DNA of 64,000 nt from Chitinophagaceae bacterium (GTDB lineage: Bacteria; Bacteroidota; Bacteroidia; Chitinophagales; UBA10324): NCBI GenBank assembly GCA_947469485.1, contig CANIPU010000002.1, positions 62,001-126,000 of the forward strand, written 5' to 3'. How positions within the stretch are numbered: position 1 is the stretch's first letter; each line of letters opens with the position of its first letter. Positions 1-10,134 of the stretch are shown here, one piece after another. The notes beneath the pieces are model-generated. The model made no database searches. It saw only the letters and a program-made list of their open reading frames with translations, and was not told the origin of the DNA. Position numbers and translations under genes: made by a program.

Positions 1-345
1 TGAAGCACCTACCTGAGCAATAATAGTTTTAATAATTTCTTTCAATTCGTCAGTGCTCATTTGCTCAGGAAGGAATTTTTCTATCACAGCTAATTCTTCC
101 ATTTCTTTTTTTACGAGGTCGTCACGATTTTCTTTCTGAAAAATTTCTATTGACTCCTTGCGCTGTTTGGCGAGCTTCTGTAAAATTTTTATTTCAGTTT
201 CAGATGTAACAGTTCCATCACTGCCTTTTTCAGTTTTAGCTAAAATAATAGCGCCTTTAATTGCACGCAAACCGCGTAATGCGCCTTCGTTTTTTGCAAT
301 CATTGCAGGTTTCATTTCACTCATTATTTTTTCTTCGAGCGTCAT
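1..345 (-). CDS. GatB/YqeY domain-containing protein (C-terminus runs off the left edge)
   Basis: Reverse-strand translation from ATG at 345: MTLEEKIMSEMKPAMIAKNEGALRGLRAIKGAIILAKTEKG...FLPEQMSTDELKEIIKTIIAQVGAS, typical YqeY. The listed + ORF 158..388 is antisense to it. Confidence 0.9.
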   Translation of the reverse strand, partial: MTLEEKIMSEMKPAMIAKNEGALRGLRAIKGAIILAKTEKGSDGTVTSETEIKILQKLAKQRKESIEIFQKENRDDLVKKEMEELAVIEKFLPEQMSTDELKEIIKTIIAQVGAS

Positions 346-551
346 AAGAAATATTTTTCACAAATGTAATGATGCACTCAACCCATGAAAGCACTTTGCT
401 ATATATATACTCACGCAATTATTAACAGCAATAAAATTAAGCTGATTGCATAAAAGTTTCTAATAAGACTATTAAATACAATTATTTCAATACTTGTGTA
501 ACAAAACAACAATTATTACGAAAAAGCGATAGAATTTAAAACACCAATTCA

Positions 552-1808
552 ATGATCAATTTGTTTTCATCAGGAAATAATAATCCTGCACCAAGGACAG
601 AAACGCCAGTTCCACCATTAACAGCGGAAAGCAATATCACTAAAATATTTGTAGTGGAGGACAATGATTTGTATTCGCAATTGATACAAAATGAGCTATC
701 GGTAAACGATACTTATGAAATAACTATTTATCCAACAGCGGATGCATTGTTAAAAGACCTTTATAAAAATCCTAATATCGTAACTATTGATTACAACTTG
801 CCTGATAGAAACGGCATTGAGGTAATGAAAGAAATTCAGAGCTACAATAAGGAAATTGAATGTGTTATACTTTCAGGACAGGAAAAAGTTGAAGTAGTTG
901 TTGAGTGTTATAAAGCAGGTGCAGCATCATATATAATTAAGAATAATAGCGCATTTGAAGAATTAGGTCAGGCGGTTAACAAAGTGGCTTTTAAAATCAA
1001 GGAGCGGAATCAGGTTTCAAAACTACAGGAACAAATCATAGATCGTCATCGATACGATAAAATAATCGGCGAAAGCGCACCCATTTTAAGAGTACTTCGA
1101 CTAATTCAAAAAGTTGAAAAAACAAGTATGCTTGCATTAATTACAGGTGAAAGTGGCACGGGGAAAGAGGTTGTAGCCGGAGCAATTCATTTTAACAGTA
1201 ATCGTGCACGCAAACCTTATGTGCCTGTTAACATGGCTGCGATTCCAGCAGACTTAATGGAAAGTGAGTTGTTTGGACATGAAAAGGGCGCTTTTACAGG
1301 AGCAGATTCAAAAAGAATCGGAAAATTTGAAGAAGCGAACGAAGGAACTATTTTCTTAGATGAAATAGGCGAAATGGATATGAATCTTCAAACAAAACTA
1401 TTAAGGGTTTTACAGGAAAATAAAATAACACGATTAGGCGCAAATAAGGAAACACAATTAAATGTTCGAATTATAGCCGCCACAAACAAAAACCTTTCGC
1501 AAAGAGTACGAGAAGGAAAAATGCGTGAGGATTTATATTATCGTTTACAGGGATTTTTAATTCACCTTCCACCGCTTAAAGAAAGGGGAGATGATATTCT
1601 TCTTTTGACAAAATTTTTCCTTAAAGGATTTTGTGAACGGAACGGAATGCAATTAAAAACATTCTCCGCCGATGCATATAAAGCCATTCAAAATCATCCT
1701 TGGCCTGGTAATGTTCGTGAGTTAAAAGCACTTGTTGAACGCGCTGCAATCATCAGCGACACAAATGTTATTGAAACGGAAGATATGATTTTCTCTCAGG
1801 AGATTTAA
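552..1808 (+). CDS. Sigma-54-dependent response regulator (receiver + AAA+), no C-terminal HTH
   Basis: Receiver domain (VEDNDLYSQLIQ...VTIDYNLPDRNG), Walker A GESGTGKE, GAFTGA loop, Walker B GTIFLDEIGEM. Protein ends shortly after WPGNVRELKALVERAAI. Confidence 0.93.
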   Translation: MINLFSSGNNNPAPRTETPVPPLTAESNITKIFVVEDNDLYSQLIQNELSVNDTYEITIYPTADALLKDLYKNPNIVTIDYNLPDRNGIEVMKEIQSYNKEIECVILSGQEKVEVVVECYKAGAASYIIKNNSAFEELGQAVNKVAFKIKERNQVSKLQEQIIDRHRYDKIIGESAPILRVLRLIQKVEKTSMLALITGESGTGKEVVAGAIHFNSNRARKPYVPVNMAAIPADLMESELFGHEKGAFTGADSKRIGKFEEANEGTIFLDEIGEMDMNLQTKLLRVLQENKITRLGANKETQLNVRIIAATNKNLSQRVREGKMREDLYYRLQGFLIHLPPLKERGDDILLLTKFFLKGFCERNGMQLKTFSADAYKAIQNHPWPGNVRELKALVERAAIISDTNVIETEDMIFSQEI

Positions 1809-1831
1809 TTTCAAGAAAACAATAAAAAATT

Positions 1832-1866
1832 AAAGCCGCTTCGTAATAACTGAAGCGGCTTTTTTG
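1832..1866. terminator. Bidirectional rho-independent terminator
   Basis: 11-bp perfect stem aaagccgcttc / gaagcggcttt with flanking A and T tracts, between convergent genes 552..1808 and 1885..2991. Confidence 0.85.
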
Positions 1867-1884
1867 TTTTTAAGTCTGAATTCA

Positions 1885-2991
1885 TTATTTGAAATCTGAT
1901 ATAATATTTACCACTTTATCAACTTCGTCTTTTTCTATTCCAGGATATATTGGTAAACTCAAACAGGTTTCTGCAATTTTTTCTGCAATTGGAAAATCTC
2001 CTTTCTTATATCCGAGTTCACGATAAGCTTCTTGTAAATGAGGAGGAACGGGATAATGAATCAATGAACCAATTCCATTCTTTTTTAAATGTTCAGCAAG
2101 GGCATTGCGCTTTTCAGTTCTGATTACATATAAGTGATAATTGCTAGTTGAACCTTCAGCTAAGGCAGGGATTGTAATGTTTTTTAAAGAAGCTAAACCC
2201 TCGTTGTACCATGTAGCAATTACATTTCTTTCTGCATTCCATTCAGTGAGGTAATTAATTTTAACAGTAAGAAAAGCAGCCTGTAATTCATCCAATCTGG
2301 AATTCACACCTTTTATTTCGTTGAAATATTTTTTATGCGAGCCATAGTTGCGTAACACTTTTACTTTATCAGCAAGTGCATCATCATTAGTTGTTATGGC
2401 ACCGGCATCACCATAAGCGCCTAAATTTTTTCCGGGATAAAAACTTGTTGCATTGATGTGACCAAAACTTCCGGTTAGTTTTCCATTGTAAGAAGAACCT
2501 TGTGCCTGCGCATTATCTTCCAACACATACACATTATTCTCTTCTGCAATTTTCATGATTGCATCCATCTCGCATGCCTGTCCATATAAATGAACCGGCA
2601 TTATTACTTTTGTTTTTCTTGTGATGGCTGCTTTAATTTTTTCAGGTGAAATATTGTAGGTGTTTTCATTCGGCTCAACAGGAACAGGGGTTGCTCCAAC
2701 AAAAGAAACGGCTAACCATGACGCGATATAAGTATTTGATGGAACAATTACTTCGTCACCTTCTTTTATATCCAATGCTTTCAAACATAAAATCAAAGCA
2801 TCTAATCCATTCGCTACTCCAACACAATGCTTCACTTCATTTGCATCAGCATATATTTTTTCGAACTGTTTTACATGGTCACCTAAAATGTACCATTGAC
2901 TATCGAACACATTTTCAAATTGCTGAATCATGGCTTCACGCACCTGTGCATTCATGCAAGTGAAATCAAGAAATTTAATTTCAGAGTTCAT
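1885..2991 (-). CDS. DegT/DnrJ/EryC1/StrS aminotransferase (FdtB/QdtB-like sugar 3-aminotransferase)
   Basis: [35 protein letters not shown]-lysine context [16 protein letters not shown]; located with FdtA-like genes. Confidence 0.88.
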   Translation of the reverse strand: MNSEIKFLDFTCMNAQVREAMIQQFENVFDSQWYILGDHVKQFEKIYADANEVKHCVGVANGLDALILCLKALDIKEGDEVIVPSNTYIASWLAVSFVGATPVPVEPNENTYNISPEKIKAAITRKTKVIMPVHLYGQACEMDAIMKIAEENNVYVLEDNAQAQGSSYNGKLTGSFGHINATSFYPGKNLGAYGDAGAITTNDDALADKVKVLRNYGSHKKYFNEIKGVNSRLDELQAAFLTVKINYLTEWNAERNVIATWYNEGLASLKNITIPALAEGSTSNYHLYVIRTEKRNALAEHLKKNGIGSLIHYPVPPHLQEAYRELGYKKGDFPIAEKIAETCLSLPIYPGIEKDEVDKVVNIISDFK

Positions 2992-4121
2992 CTAGTTGCT
3001 GTGTTTGATTTTAAAAAATTTATACTTCGGATAATTCTGTTGAGCGGATGTTCAATAAATTTATAAATAAGCAATGAAATGATATTTAATAATATAAATA
3101 TTAATATATAATTCAATGCACTGTTTGATTTAAATATAGAAGTCAGGGCACTATGAAAAATCCCAAAGTGTATCAAATAAAATATATAGGAACTTTTTCC
3201 AAGCCATTCAAACAAGCTTGATTGTAAAATATTTTTCACCCAGCTATTCTCATAAATCAATCCGCCAAAAAGAAGTGCAATAAAAACTGGTAGAATAATA
3301 TTATTTATAAAAATTCTCAAAGGTTGAAAAATTCCAAACTCAGCTTCCCGTTTCACTAATATAAATCCTATAATACAAACCATAATTCCAATTATTCCAA
3401 AACTTGTTTTTTGAATTCCAGAGGAAAAGTGGTTTTTTAAATTTTTGTTCTTTTTCAAATAAAGGGTTAAAAAGATTCCGCAAAAAAATTCAAATGCTCG
3501 TCCGAAAAAGGTATATAAAAACATGAATCTAAAATCTTTAAAGAATCCAAAAAAATCAAAGTTTTGAAAAATGCAGACAATTAAAATTCCGATTAAAATT
3601 AAGAATGCCGGCTGCCAGTAAATTCTGAATTTTTTTGAAAACAAGAAAATTATAGGAGCTAAAAAATAAAAGGTTTCTTCAACTGTAAGTGACCATCCCT
3701 GGGCAATTCCTGTGAATTTGAGTTCATCGAAAAAACCACGAATAAATGTAATGTTTGAGCCAAATAATATTAGCGTTTTCACTATGCCTAAATCACCATT
3801 TATATATTGAACTATAAATGTCAAAGTTGTTAATAAAAAATAAACCGGATAAATTCTTGCGGCCCTGTTTTGAATGTAATTAATAAACCAAGCCTTTTCA
3901 AATTTGTAATTGTCCAGATATCTGTAACTTATTAAAAATCCACTTAGAACAAAAAAGATTGTAACTCCAATGTGAAATTTACCAAAAAAATCATGTGTAA
4001 ATTTTCCAAAGTAACGCTCAGCGAATGGATTGAAATGATGGATATAAACCATAAATGCTGCTATAGCCCTGATGCCTGTAAGTTGTGGAAAATAACCTTC
4101 TCTTATCTCAAGTTCTTTCAT
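2988..4121 (-). CDS. Acyltransferase 3 family membrane protein
   Basis: [21 protein letters not shown]-terminal motif, [12 protein letters not shown], multiple TM segments. Confidence 0.9.
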   Translation of the reverse strand: MKELEIREGYFPQLTGIRAIAAFMVYIHHFNPFAERYFGKFTHDFFGKFHIGVTIFFVLSGFLISYRYLDNYKFEKAWFINYIQNRAARIYPVYFLLTTLTFIVQYINGDLGIVKTLILFGSNITFIRGFFDELKFTGIAQGWSLTVEETFYFLAPIIFLFSKKFRIYWQPAFLILIGILIVCIFQNFDFFGFFKDFRFMFLYTFFGRAFEFFCGIFLTLYLKKNKNLKNHFSSGIQKTSFGIIGIMVCIIGFILVKREAEFGIFQPLRIFINNIILPVFIALLFGGLIYENSWVKNILQSSLFEWLGKSSYIFYLIHFGIFHSALTSIFKSNSALNYILIFILLNIISLLIYKFIEHPLNRIIRSINFLKSNTATR

Positions 4122-4208
4122 TGAACTTCTTTAAAGTTTGCATAAGAATAATTCAGTTTAATTAATAAGGTAAATTTGAAATGCAAAAATTAATAAGTTG
4201 GTTTCAAA

Positions 4209-5135
4209 TTACCAGATTTTATCAATTACATAATTTGGTCTTTTTCTTGAAGCATCTAACGCTCTCCAGACATATTCTCCGATTACTCCTAAAGCAATCA
4301 TCTGGAAAGCGGAAACGAATAAAATTACAACCATCATAGTCGTCCAACCTGTAACGGGAATATTTCCAAAAAACTTAGAGAATATAATAAAACCACCATA
4401 ACAAAATGCAGTTAACCCAAGCAGCAATCCAATTACAGATATCATTCTGATCGGAAAAAATGAAAAAGCCACAAACGAATCAATAAATAATTTCAGTTTC
4501 TTTTTTAAAGTCCACCGCGATTTTCCAATCTCTCGTTTCTTTCGTGTGTATGGAATACTTACATAATCATAGTTGAGCCACGACAATAAATAAAGGGTGT
4601 TCGTGTTTTTTTCATCCATCGCCACTACTTCTTCCCTCATTTGTTTATCAAACAAACAAAAATCAAATCCCCCCTTTGGAATATTCGATAAGGCTAATTT
4701 TTTAATCAGGTAGTGATAAGTGTTTGAAAAAATATTATGAAACCAGTGGTCTTCACGGTCATTGCGGTTTGCAATCACAAATTTTATTCCCTTAGTCCAG
4801 TAATCGAACATTTTTGGAACCAACTCTGGCGGGTCTTGCATGTCGGCGGTAAGTATTACATTACAATCACCTGTTGAGAATTTCATTCCAGCAAGTATTG
4901 CGTTATAAGAACCTACATTTCCAGCAAGTTTAATTATTTTGAATTTATCTGGAAACAATTTTTTATATTTTAATAACTCCTGAAGCGTATTATCTTTTGA
5001 CCCGTCATCCACCATCACATATTCGAATTGTGTTCCATCAGGAAAATTTTTTTCATTTTCCAGAAATGCTTTAACAGTCACCGGAATATTTTTTTCGTTG
5101 AAGTAACAGGGAGTAATAATTGAAAGTTTGGTCAT
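4209..5135 (-). CDS. Glycosyltransferase family 2 with C-terminal TM helices (GtrB/ArnC/DPM1-like)
   Basis: LSIITPCYFNEKNIPVTV, VDDGSKDNTL, TADMQDPPELV, two C-terminal TM helices. Confidence 0.88.
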   Translation of the reverse strand: MTKLSIITPCYFNEKNIPVTVKAFLENEKNFPDGTQFEYVMVDDGSKDNTLQELLKYKKLFPDKFKIIKLAGNVGSYNAILAGMKFSTGDCNVILTADMQDPPELVPKMFDYWTKGIKFVIANRNDREDHWFHNIFSNTYHYLIKKLALSNIPKGGFDFCLFDKQMREEVVAMDEKNTNTLYLLSWLNYDYVSIPYTRKKREIGKSRWTLKKKLKLFIDSFVAFSFFPIRMISVIGLLLGLTAFCYGGFIIFSKFFGNIPVTGWTTMMVVILFVSAFQMIALGVIGEYVWRALDASRKRPNYVIDKIW

Positions 5136-6071
5136 TCAATATTCATTTAATTTTTCAACCATTTTGCTATTATATGTTAATACATGAGTAGTTCTTCCAA
5201 TTCTATACCCAAGTTTCTCCCATGTAACAAGTACTGGAATATTAGTTGATTGAGTTGTAGCAAAAATAGATTTTGCTCCCATTTCTTTCAACCTATAAGT
5301 CATTTCAGTAATTAATTTAATATACCATCCTTTATTAGTTTCCGATGATACTGCTGACAAAACCATTTTCGATATTGGATAATCAAATTTATCCCAATAT
5401 TGTTTATAAATATTTGCAGTTAAAAAGGAGTCTGATGGTAAGCCTATCTCATCTGGAACAATTACAATATCAGCGAATCCATTGATTGAATTTTCAATGT
5501 AAGTTGATAAATAATCGTCAGCTTTTCCTTTATCAAAAGATAAATCAGAATGGAATCTATCATAAATATTCCGCATTAAAGATGCAACTCTCTTTAAATT
5601 CGATATGTCTTGCATGTTAGCATTTCGTGTGCTAAAATGTTTAAAGTTAAAATTATTCAAGTCATTATTTAATAGATGAAGTCTGGTTTCAACGGATCTA
5701 AAGCCAAGTAGATTTAATAGCTGAATTAATTTATTATCTTCTGAAGGAACTTCAAAAGTTATTATTAATGACCTATTGAAACATTCATTTAATTCTGTAA
5801 TGAGAGATTGTATTGCTTCATAAATTATACTGAATTTATTAGTATTAAAGTCAATGAAGTAAAGAGTAATAGAGTTGATTCCAAAATACTTTGATTCCCA
5901 TTCATTAAATCCATAATAAATATTTACGACACTCATATTAGTTTCGTATTTATAACATTTATAACCTGTAAATTCTGAAAGGACTAAGTCCAAAAGTGGT
6001 TCCTTTTTAATATTTCGATCAACCGAAAAATGATTATATCGAATAGCAATATCCTTTCGAATTAAATTCAT
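5136..6071 (-). CDS. GNAT-like N-acyltransferase, WecD/RffC-like (sugar N-acyltransferase candidate)
   Basis: WESKYFG motif, IYDRFHSDLSFDKGKADDYLSTYIENSINGFAD and C-terminal GNAT-like NIPVLVTWEKLGYRIGRTTHVL; sugar-cluster context. Confidence 0.65.
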   Translation of the reverse strand: MNLIRKDIAIRYNHFSVDRNIKKEPLLDLVLSEFTGYKCYKYETNMSVVNIYYGFNEWESKYFGINSITLYFIDFNTNKFSIIYEAIQSLITELNECFNRSLIITFEVPSEDNKLIQLLNLLGFRSVETRLHLLNNDLNNFNFKHFSTRNANMQDISNLKRVASLMRNIYDRFHSDLSFDKGKADDYLSTYIENSINGFADIVIVPDEIGLPSDSFLTANIYKQYWDKFDYPISKMVLSAVSSETNKGWYIKLITEMTYRLKEMGAKSIFATTQSTNIPVLVTWEKLGYRIGRTTHVLTYNSKMVEKLNEY

Positions 6072-6080
6072 TTTAATCCT

Positions 6081-6482
6081 TTAAAGTGTTTGAACTTTTA
6101 CTCGCGCTTTCCCTTCAATAACTATAGTTCCATCACTTTTTCGAATAACAGTTTTTAAAATTATGTGCCTTTTCTCAATAATTACTTCAAGAATTTCAAC
6201 TTCAGCAATTAATCTTTCACCATGAAATGCGGGAGCAACAAACTTCAATTCTTGACCTAAGTAAATTGAGCCATTCCCTGGGAGTTGTTCTCCAATTACG
6301 CAACTTATTAAACCTGAACATAAAATACCATGAACAATCGGCTTCCCAAAAACAGTTCTCTTAGCGAACTCTTCATCAAGATGAATTGGATTATGATCGC
6401 CAGTAATTCCGGCAAAATCCCGAACTTCATTTATTGAAAAAGATTTTTCAATTGATGCTTTCTGCCCTATTTTAAATTTCAT
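6081..6482 (-). CDS. MaoC-like / (R)-specific enoyl-CoA hydratase-type protein
   Basis: Hydratase-2 motif FAGITGDHNPIHLDEEFAKRTVFGKPIVHGIL. Confidence 0.85.
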   Translation of the reverse strand: MKFKIGQKASIEKSFSINEVRDFAGITGDHNPIHLDEEFAKRTVFGKPIVHGILCSGLISCVIGEQLPGNGSIYLGQELKFVAPAFHGERLIAEVEILEVIIEKRHIILKTVIRKSDGTIVIEGKARVKVQTL

Positions 6483-6879
6483 TATTTAAGAATTTATTAT
6501 AATTTCTTATGTAATCTTCTTCACTGTATTTTTCAGATACTAAAACCAAACATATAGCGCCGGATGAGAAATTCAATTCTTGCGCCCAAATCATTGGAGG
6601 AATGTACAATCCGTAAAAAGGGCGATTTAATTGAACTATCCTATTATTTTTCCCATCATCGAGCAAAACTTCAAAGCTTCCGCTCGCTGCAATTAAAAAC
6701 TGATGACACTTTTTATGTGCATGAGCACCACGCGATTCACCTGCCGGAATATCATAAAGATAAAAAACTCTTTTTATATCGAACGGAACAGTTAACCCGG
6801 ATTGAATAGGAGTAATGTTTCCGGCTCTATTGGCAATTCTTGGTAACTCAATAACCGAACAATTATTGATGCTGATCAT
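6472..6879 (-). CDS. FdtA/QdtA-type dTDP-sugar 3,4-ketoisomerase (WxcM-like cupin), copy 1
   Basis: YDIPAGESRGAHAHKKCHQFLIAASGSFEVLLDDG; HxH pair retained. Confidence 0.85.
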   Translation of the reverse strand: MISINNCSVIELPRIANRAGNITPIQSGLTVPFDIKRVFYLYDIPAGESRGAHAHKKCHQFLIAASGSFEVLLDDGKNNRIVQLNRPFYGLYIPPMIWAQELNFSSGAICLVLVSEKYSEEDYIRNYNKFLNNEI

Positions 6880-7283
6880 TGCTTTTTGTTTTTAAGATTT
6901 AAATACAAATCATAATCGCGTATGTAATCATTTGCATCGTATGCTTTATCAGAAAGAACCAAGGCAAGTGAATTGGTCGAAAAATTTTCAAGTGAACGCC
7001 AAACCATTTTTGGAATATAAACACCACGATAAGAACGATTCAACGAAATTATTTTTTTAGACTCACCATCATCAAGCACCACATCAAAACTTCCTGATAA
7101 CGCTACGATGAATTCCTGCATTTGATAAAACGCATGACCTCCCCTCATTTCGCCACCAGGCACATCATAAATCCAATAGGTTCTTTCAATCTTAAATGGA
7201 ATTTGATTGTATTCTTCAATGAACGATAAATTTCCACGAGGGTCAATTATTTTTGGCAGCTCTATTAATTGCGAGTCGTTCAT
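6876..7283 (-). CDS. FdtA/QdtA-type WxcM-like cupin, copy 2 (HAF in place of HAH)
   Basis: YDVPGGEMRGGHAFYQMQEFIVALSGSFDVVLDDG; same length (135 aa) and fold signature as copy 1. Confidence 0.83.
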   Translation of the reverse strand: MNDSQLIELPKIIDPRGNLSFIEEYNQIPFKIERTYWIYDVPGGEMRGGHAFYQMQEFIVALSGSFDVVLDDGESKKIISLNRSYRGVYIPKMVWRSLENFSTNSLALVLSDKAYDANDYIRDYDLYLNLKNKKQ

Positions 7284-7460
7284 TTCCGTTCGGCAGGTTT
7301 GTGCAAAGATGATTTTCAGAAATTAATTCTGCGATATTTTTCAAATTAATTTCTTCCGACGGAAACAACTGAATTTTAACTTTTACCAAAAAACTTATTG
7401 GAAATTTTATCATGTTGTGATTTCACGGAATTGAAAATCATTTGTAAATATTTTAAAGAA

Positions 7461-8399
7461 TTAAAAATTTATTCTCTCCTTTTCAATGACCAATGGTCGT
7501 TTCAAAACCTGGGTGTTAATGGAGCCAATGTATTCACCAATTACTCCAATGAAAAATAATTGTACCGATGAAAAGAAAAATAAACCGATTACCAATGGGG
7601 CTGTTCCAACGCTGAACCAGTCCCAGAAAACACACTTGTAAACCAAGTAAATGATTGCAACAATGAAACTCAGCATCGACATCAGAAATCCAATCATTGT
7701 TGCAATACGAAGTGGTATTTTTGAATGATTGGTAATGCCCAGCATTGCCATATCATATAGTGTATAAAAATTATTTTTGGTAATTCCTCTTTTTCTTGCC
7801 GGTTGAGTATACGGAACTCTGAAAATTTCGAAACCAATGTCGCATATCAAACCACGAAAATAGGGATAAGGGTCATCAATCTTTCTTAAAATTTCAATCA
7901 CCACTTTATCATATAATCCGAAACCGGTATAATTTTTTATCAGTTCGGTTTCTGATAGCTTATTAATAAGCCGGTAATACATTTTCCGTACTCTGAACAT
8001 CAAAGGCGATTCTTCGCTTTGATTTTTTACTCCGATAACAATCTTAAATCCCTCTTCCCATTTTGTAATAAATTCTTTAATCAGATTTGGCGGATCCTGT
8101 AAGTCTGATACAATTAGAATTGTAGCATCGCCGCTTGATTGAAGCAATGCATAATAAGGTGAACGAATGTGTCCAAAGTTTCTTGCGTTAACAATCACCT
8201 TTACATTTTTATCTTTTGCAGCAATTTCTTTAAGTAGTTCAACTGTTTTGTCTTTCGAGCAGTTATCGATAAAAATGTGTTCGTAATTGTAATTTTTCAG
8301 TTCATCAAAAATTTCCTTCACCTGAGAATAAATAGCATTAATATTTTCTTCCTCATTAAAACAAGGAGTTACAATGCTGATTAGTTTTTTGTTTTCCAT
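7461..8399 (-). CDS. Glycosyltransferase family 2 with C-terminal TM helices (GtrB/ArnC-like), second copy
   Basis: ISIVTPCFNEEENINAIY, IDNCSKDKTVELLKEI, VSDLQDPPNLI, two TM helices near the C-terminus. Confidence 0.9.
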   Translation of the reverse strand: MENKKLISIVTPCFNEEENINAIYSQVKEIFDELKNYNYEHIFIDNCSKDKTVELLKEIAAKDKNVKVIVNARNFGHIRSPYYALLQSSGDATILIVSDLQDPPNLIKEFITKWEEGFKIVIGVKNQSEESPLMFRVRKMYYRLINKLSETELIKNYTGFGLYDKVVIEILRKIDDPYPYFRGLICDIGFEIFRVPYTQPARKRGITKNNFYTLYDMAMLGITNHSKIPLRIATMIGFLMSMLSFIVAIIYLVYKCVFWDWFSVGTAPLVIGLFFFSSVQLFFIGVIGEYIGSINTQVLKRPLVIEKERINF

Positions 8400-8409
8400 T
8401 CTTATAATA

Positions 8410-10134
8410 TTAAGTGCCTTCCATGTCTAATGGTTTAGAAAGCGGTTCCATTTCAGTTAAAGGTTTCCCGAATGCAATTTTCGGATAAGCATTCGCATAA
8501 GAGTCAATCATCACCTGCAGCAAGTAGGGTTCATTCGGATTCGCCCACATTTTTTTTAATTCTTCATTTATGTTTTCAGTTTGCGAAACTGTGCCTGCAT
8601 TTATCTCATATGCTTTTGCAACTTTTTCGAAATCCGGAGGATTGTATCCCCAGAAGGTAGATTGATATCTTGAATTAAAATAACTATCCTGAAACTGTCG
8701 GATCATTCCAAGATTTTTGTTATTCAGCACCACCATTTTTATTGGTAGTTTATTTCTGAAAATTGTTTGCAGTTCCTGAATATTTAATTGAAATCCTCCG
8801 TCACCTGCAATAACCACATTGGGTTTTCTGTTTGCAAAATAAACACCTATTGAAGCCGGTAATGCATATCCCATTGCTCCCATTCCACCTGAGGTGATGA
8901 ACAATTGATTCTCCTGTAGTTCTAATGATTGCGCAGCCCACATCTGATGATTTCCAACATCTGCAATGAATGCTGAAGATTGTTTAGAATGAGCAGAAAG
9001 CTGATGAATAAATTCATTCGGATTTATTCCCGTGATATTAGCAAGTTCCGATAAATCACTGTTCTGTTTTTTTAATTCGTTAATTCTATCCATCCATTTT
9101 TGTTTCACCTCAAACGAATTGCCTACATATGTTTTCAAAAATGAATAAAAGAAATTTTTCAGGTCAGTACATATTCCAATTGAATTTTTCAATCGATTAT
9201 TTATTTCTGCCTCTTCACAATCAACATGAATGATTGTTCTGTTTTCCTCAAAGAATTTTACATCAGCTCCGGTTTGTCTAATATCCAAACGGCTTCCTAA
9301 AACAATAATTAAATCAGATTCTCCAATGGCTAAGTTCACCCAGCGATTTCCATAGCTGCCGAGAAATCCAACTCTTAACGAATGTTTATATGGAATAACA
9401 TCTAACCCAAGTAATGAAGTGGCAACAGGAACATTTATTAAATTGATAAAATTATTAAACTGCAATTCACTTCGCGATGCTCTTATTCCTCTTCCTGCAA
9501 TGATGAGTGGTTTTTGTGATTTTGAAATGAGTTTTGCAATTTTTTCTAAAGTAGATTTATCAATATCGGCATCACTATTAAAAAAAGCTGCATCAATTTT
9601 CTGATTTCTGATTTCAATATTTTCCCGTTGCACATTCATCGGAATATCAATTAACACAGGTCCGGGGCGGCCACTTGTTGCAATAGAATATGCGTCTTCC
9701 AATACAGCCGGAAGTTGAAGAGCAGTTTTTATTTCGAAACATTTTTTTGTTACAGGAATTGCCATGGAAACAATGTCTGTTTCCTGAAACCCAAGTTGTC
9801 TTATCTTTCTATACCCTTTCTGTTCATGAATGTTTACCTGACCTGTTATAAAAATTGCAGGAGCTGAATCAAAATAACAGGATGCAATTCCGGTTAATAA
9901 ATTAGTAGCGCCGGGACCACTGGTCGCAAGTGCAACACCCGGTTTATTTTTTACTCGTGCAAATCCATCAGCAGCAAAGGCTGCACCTTGTTCATGATGC
10001 ATGGTGATGATATCAATTCCTTTCGCTGCATTTAAGGAGTCTAGAATGTGAGTTATCATTCCACCTGATAATTCAAACACACAATCAATTCCTTTACTTT
10101 TCAGAAACTGCGCTATATAATCACTTGCTTTCAT
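8410..10134 (-). CDS. Thiamine-pyrophosphate enzyme, acetolactate-synthase-like (YerE-like candidate)
   Basis: FELSGGMITHILDSL, HHEQGAAFAADGFAR, TSGPGATNLLTGIASCYFDSAPAIFITGQV, TPP motif GDGGFQLNIQELQTIFRNKLPIKMVVLNN; adjacent to the rfbFGH genes. Confidence 0.85.
   Translation of the reverse strand: MKASDYIAQFLKSKGIDCVFELSGGMITHILDSLNAAKGIDIITMHHEQGAAFAADGFARVKNKPGVALATSGPGATNLLTGIASCYFDSAPAIFITGQVNIHEQKGYRKIRQLGFQETDIVSMAIPVTKKCFEIKTALQLPAVLEDAYSIATSGRPGPVLIDIPMNVQRENIEIRNQKIDAAFFNSDADIDKSTLEKIAKLISKSQKPLIIAGRGIRASRSELQFNNFINLINVPVATSLLGLDVIPYKHSLRVGFLGSYGNRWVNLAIGESDLIIVLGSRLDIRQTGADVKFFEENRTIIHVDCEEAEINNRLKNSIGICTDLKNFFYSFLKTYVGNSFEVKQKWMDRINELKKQNSDLSELANITGINPNEFIHQLSAHSKQSSAFIADVGNHQMWAAQSLELQENQLFITSGGMGAMGYALPASIGVYFANRKPNVVIAGDGGFQLNIQELQTIFRNKLPIKMVVLNNKNLGMIRQFQDSYFNSRYQSTFWGYNPPDFEKVAKAYEINAGTVSQTENINEELKKMWANPNEPYLLQVMIDSYANAYPKIAFGKPLTEMEPLSKPLDMEGT

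Noticed and set aside
158-388. + strand 76-aa ORF
   Set aside because: Antisense to the clear YqeY coding sequence on the minus strand; the translation has no family signature.
2646-2963. + strand 105-aa ORF inside the DegT aminotransferase
   Set aside because: Low-complexity translation and complete overlap with a well-supported gene. The same reasoning applies to other antisense ORFs (e.g. 12071..12406, 31917..32258, 37071..37391, 57255..57584).
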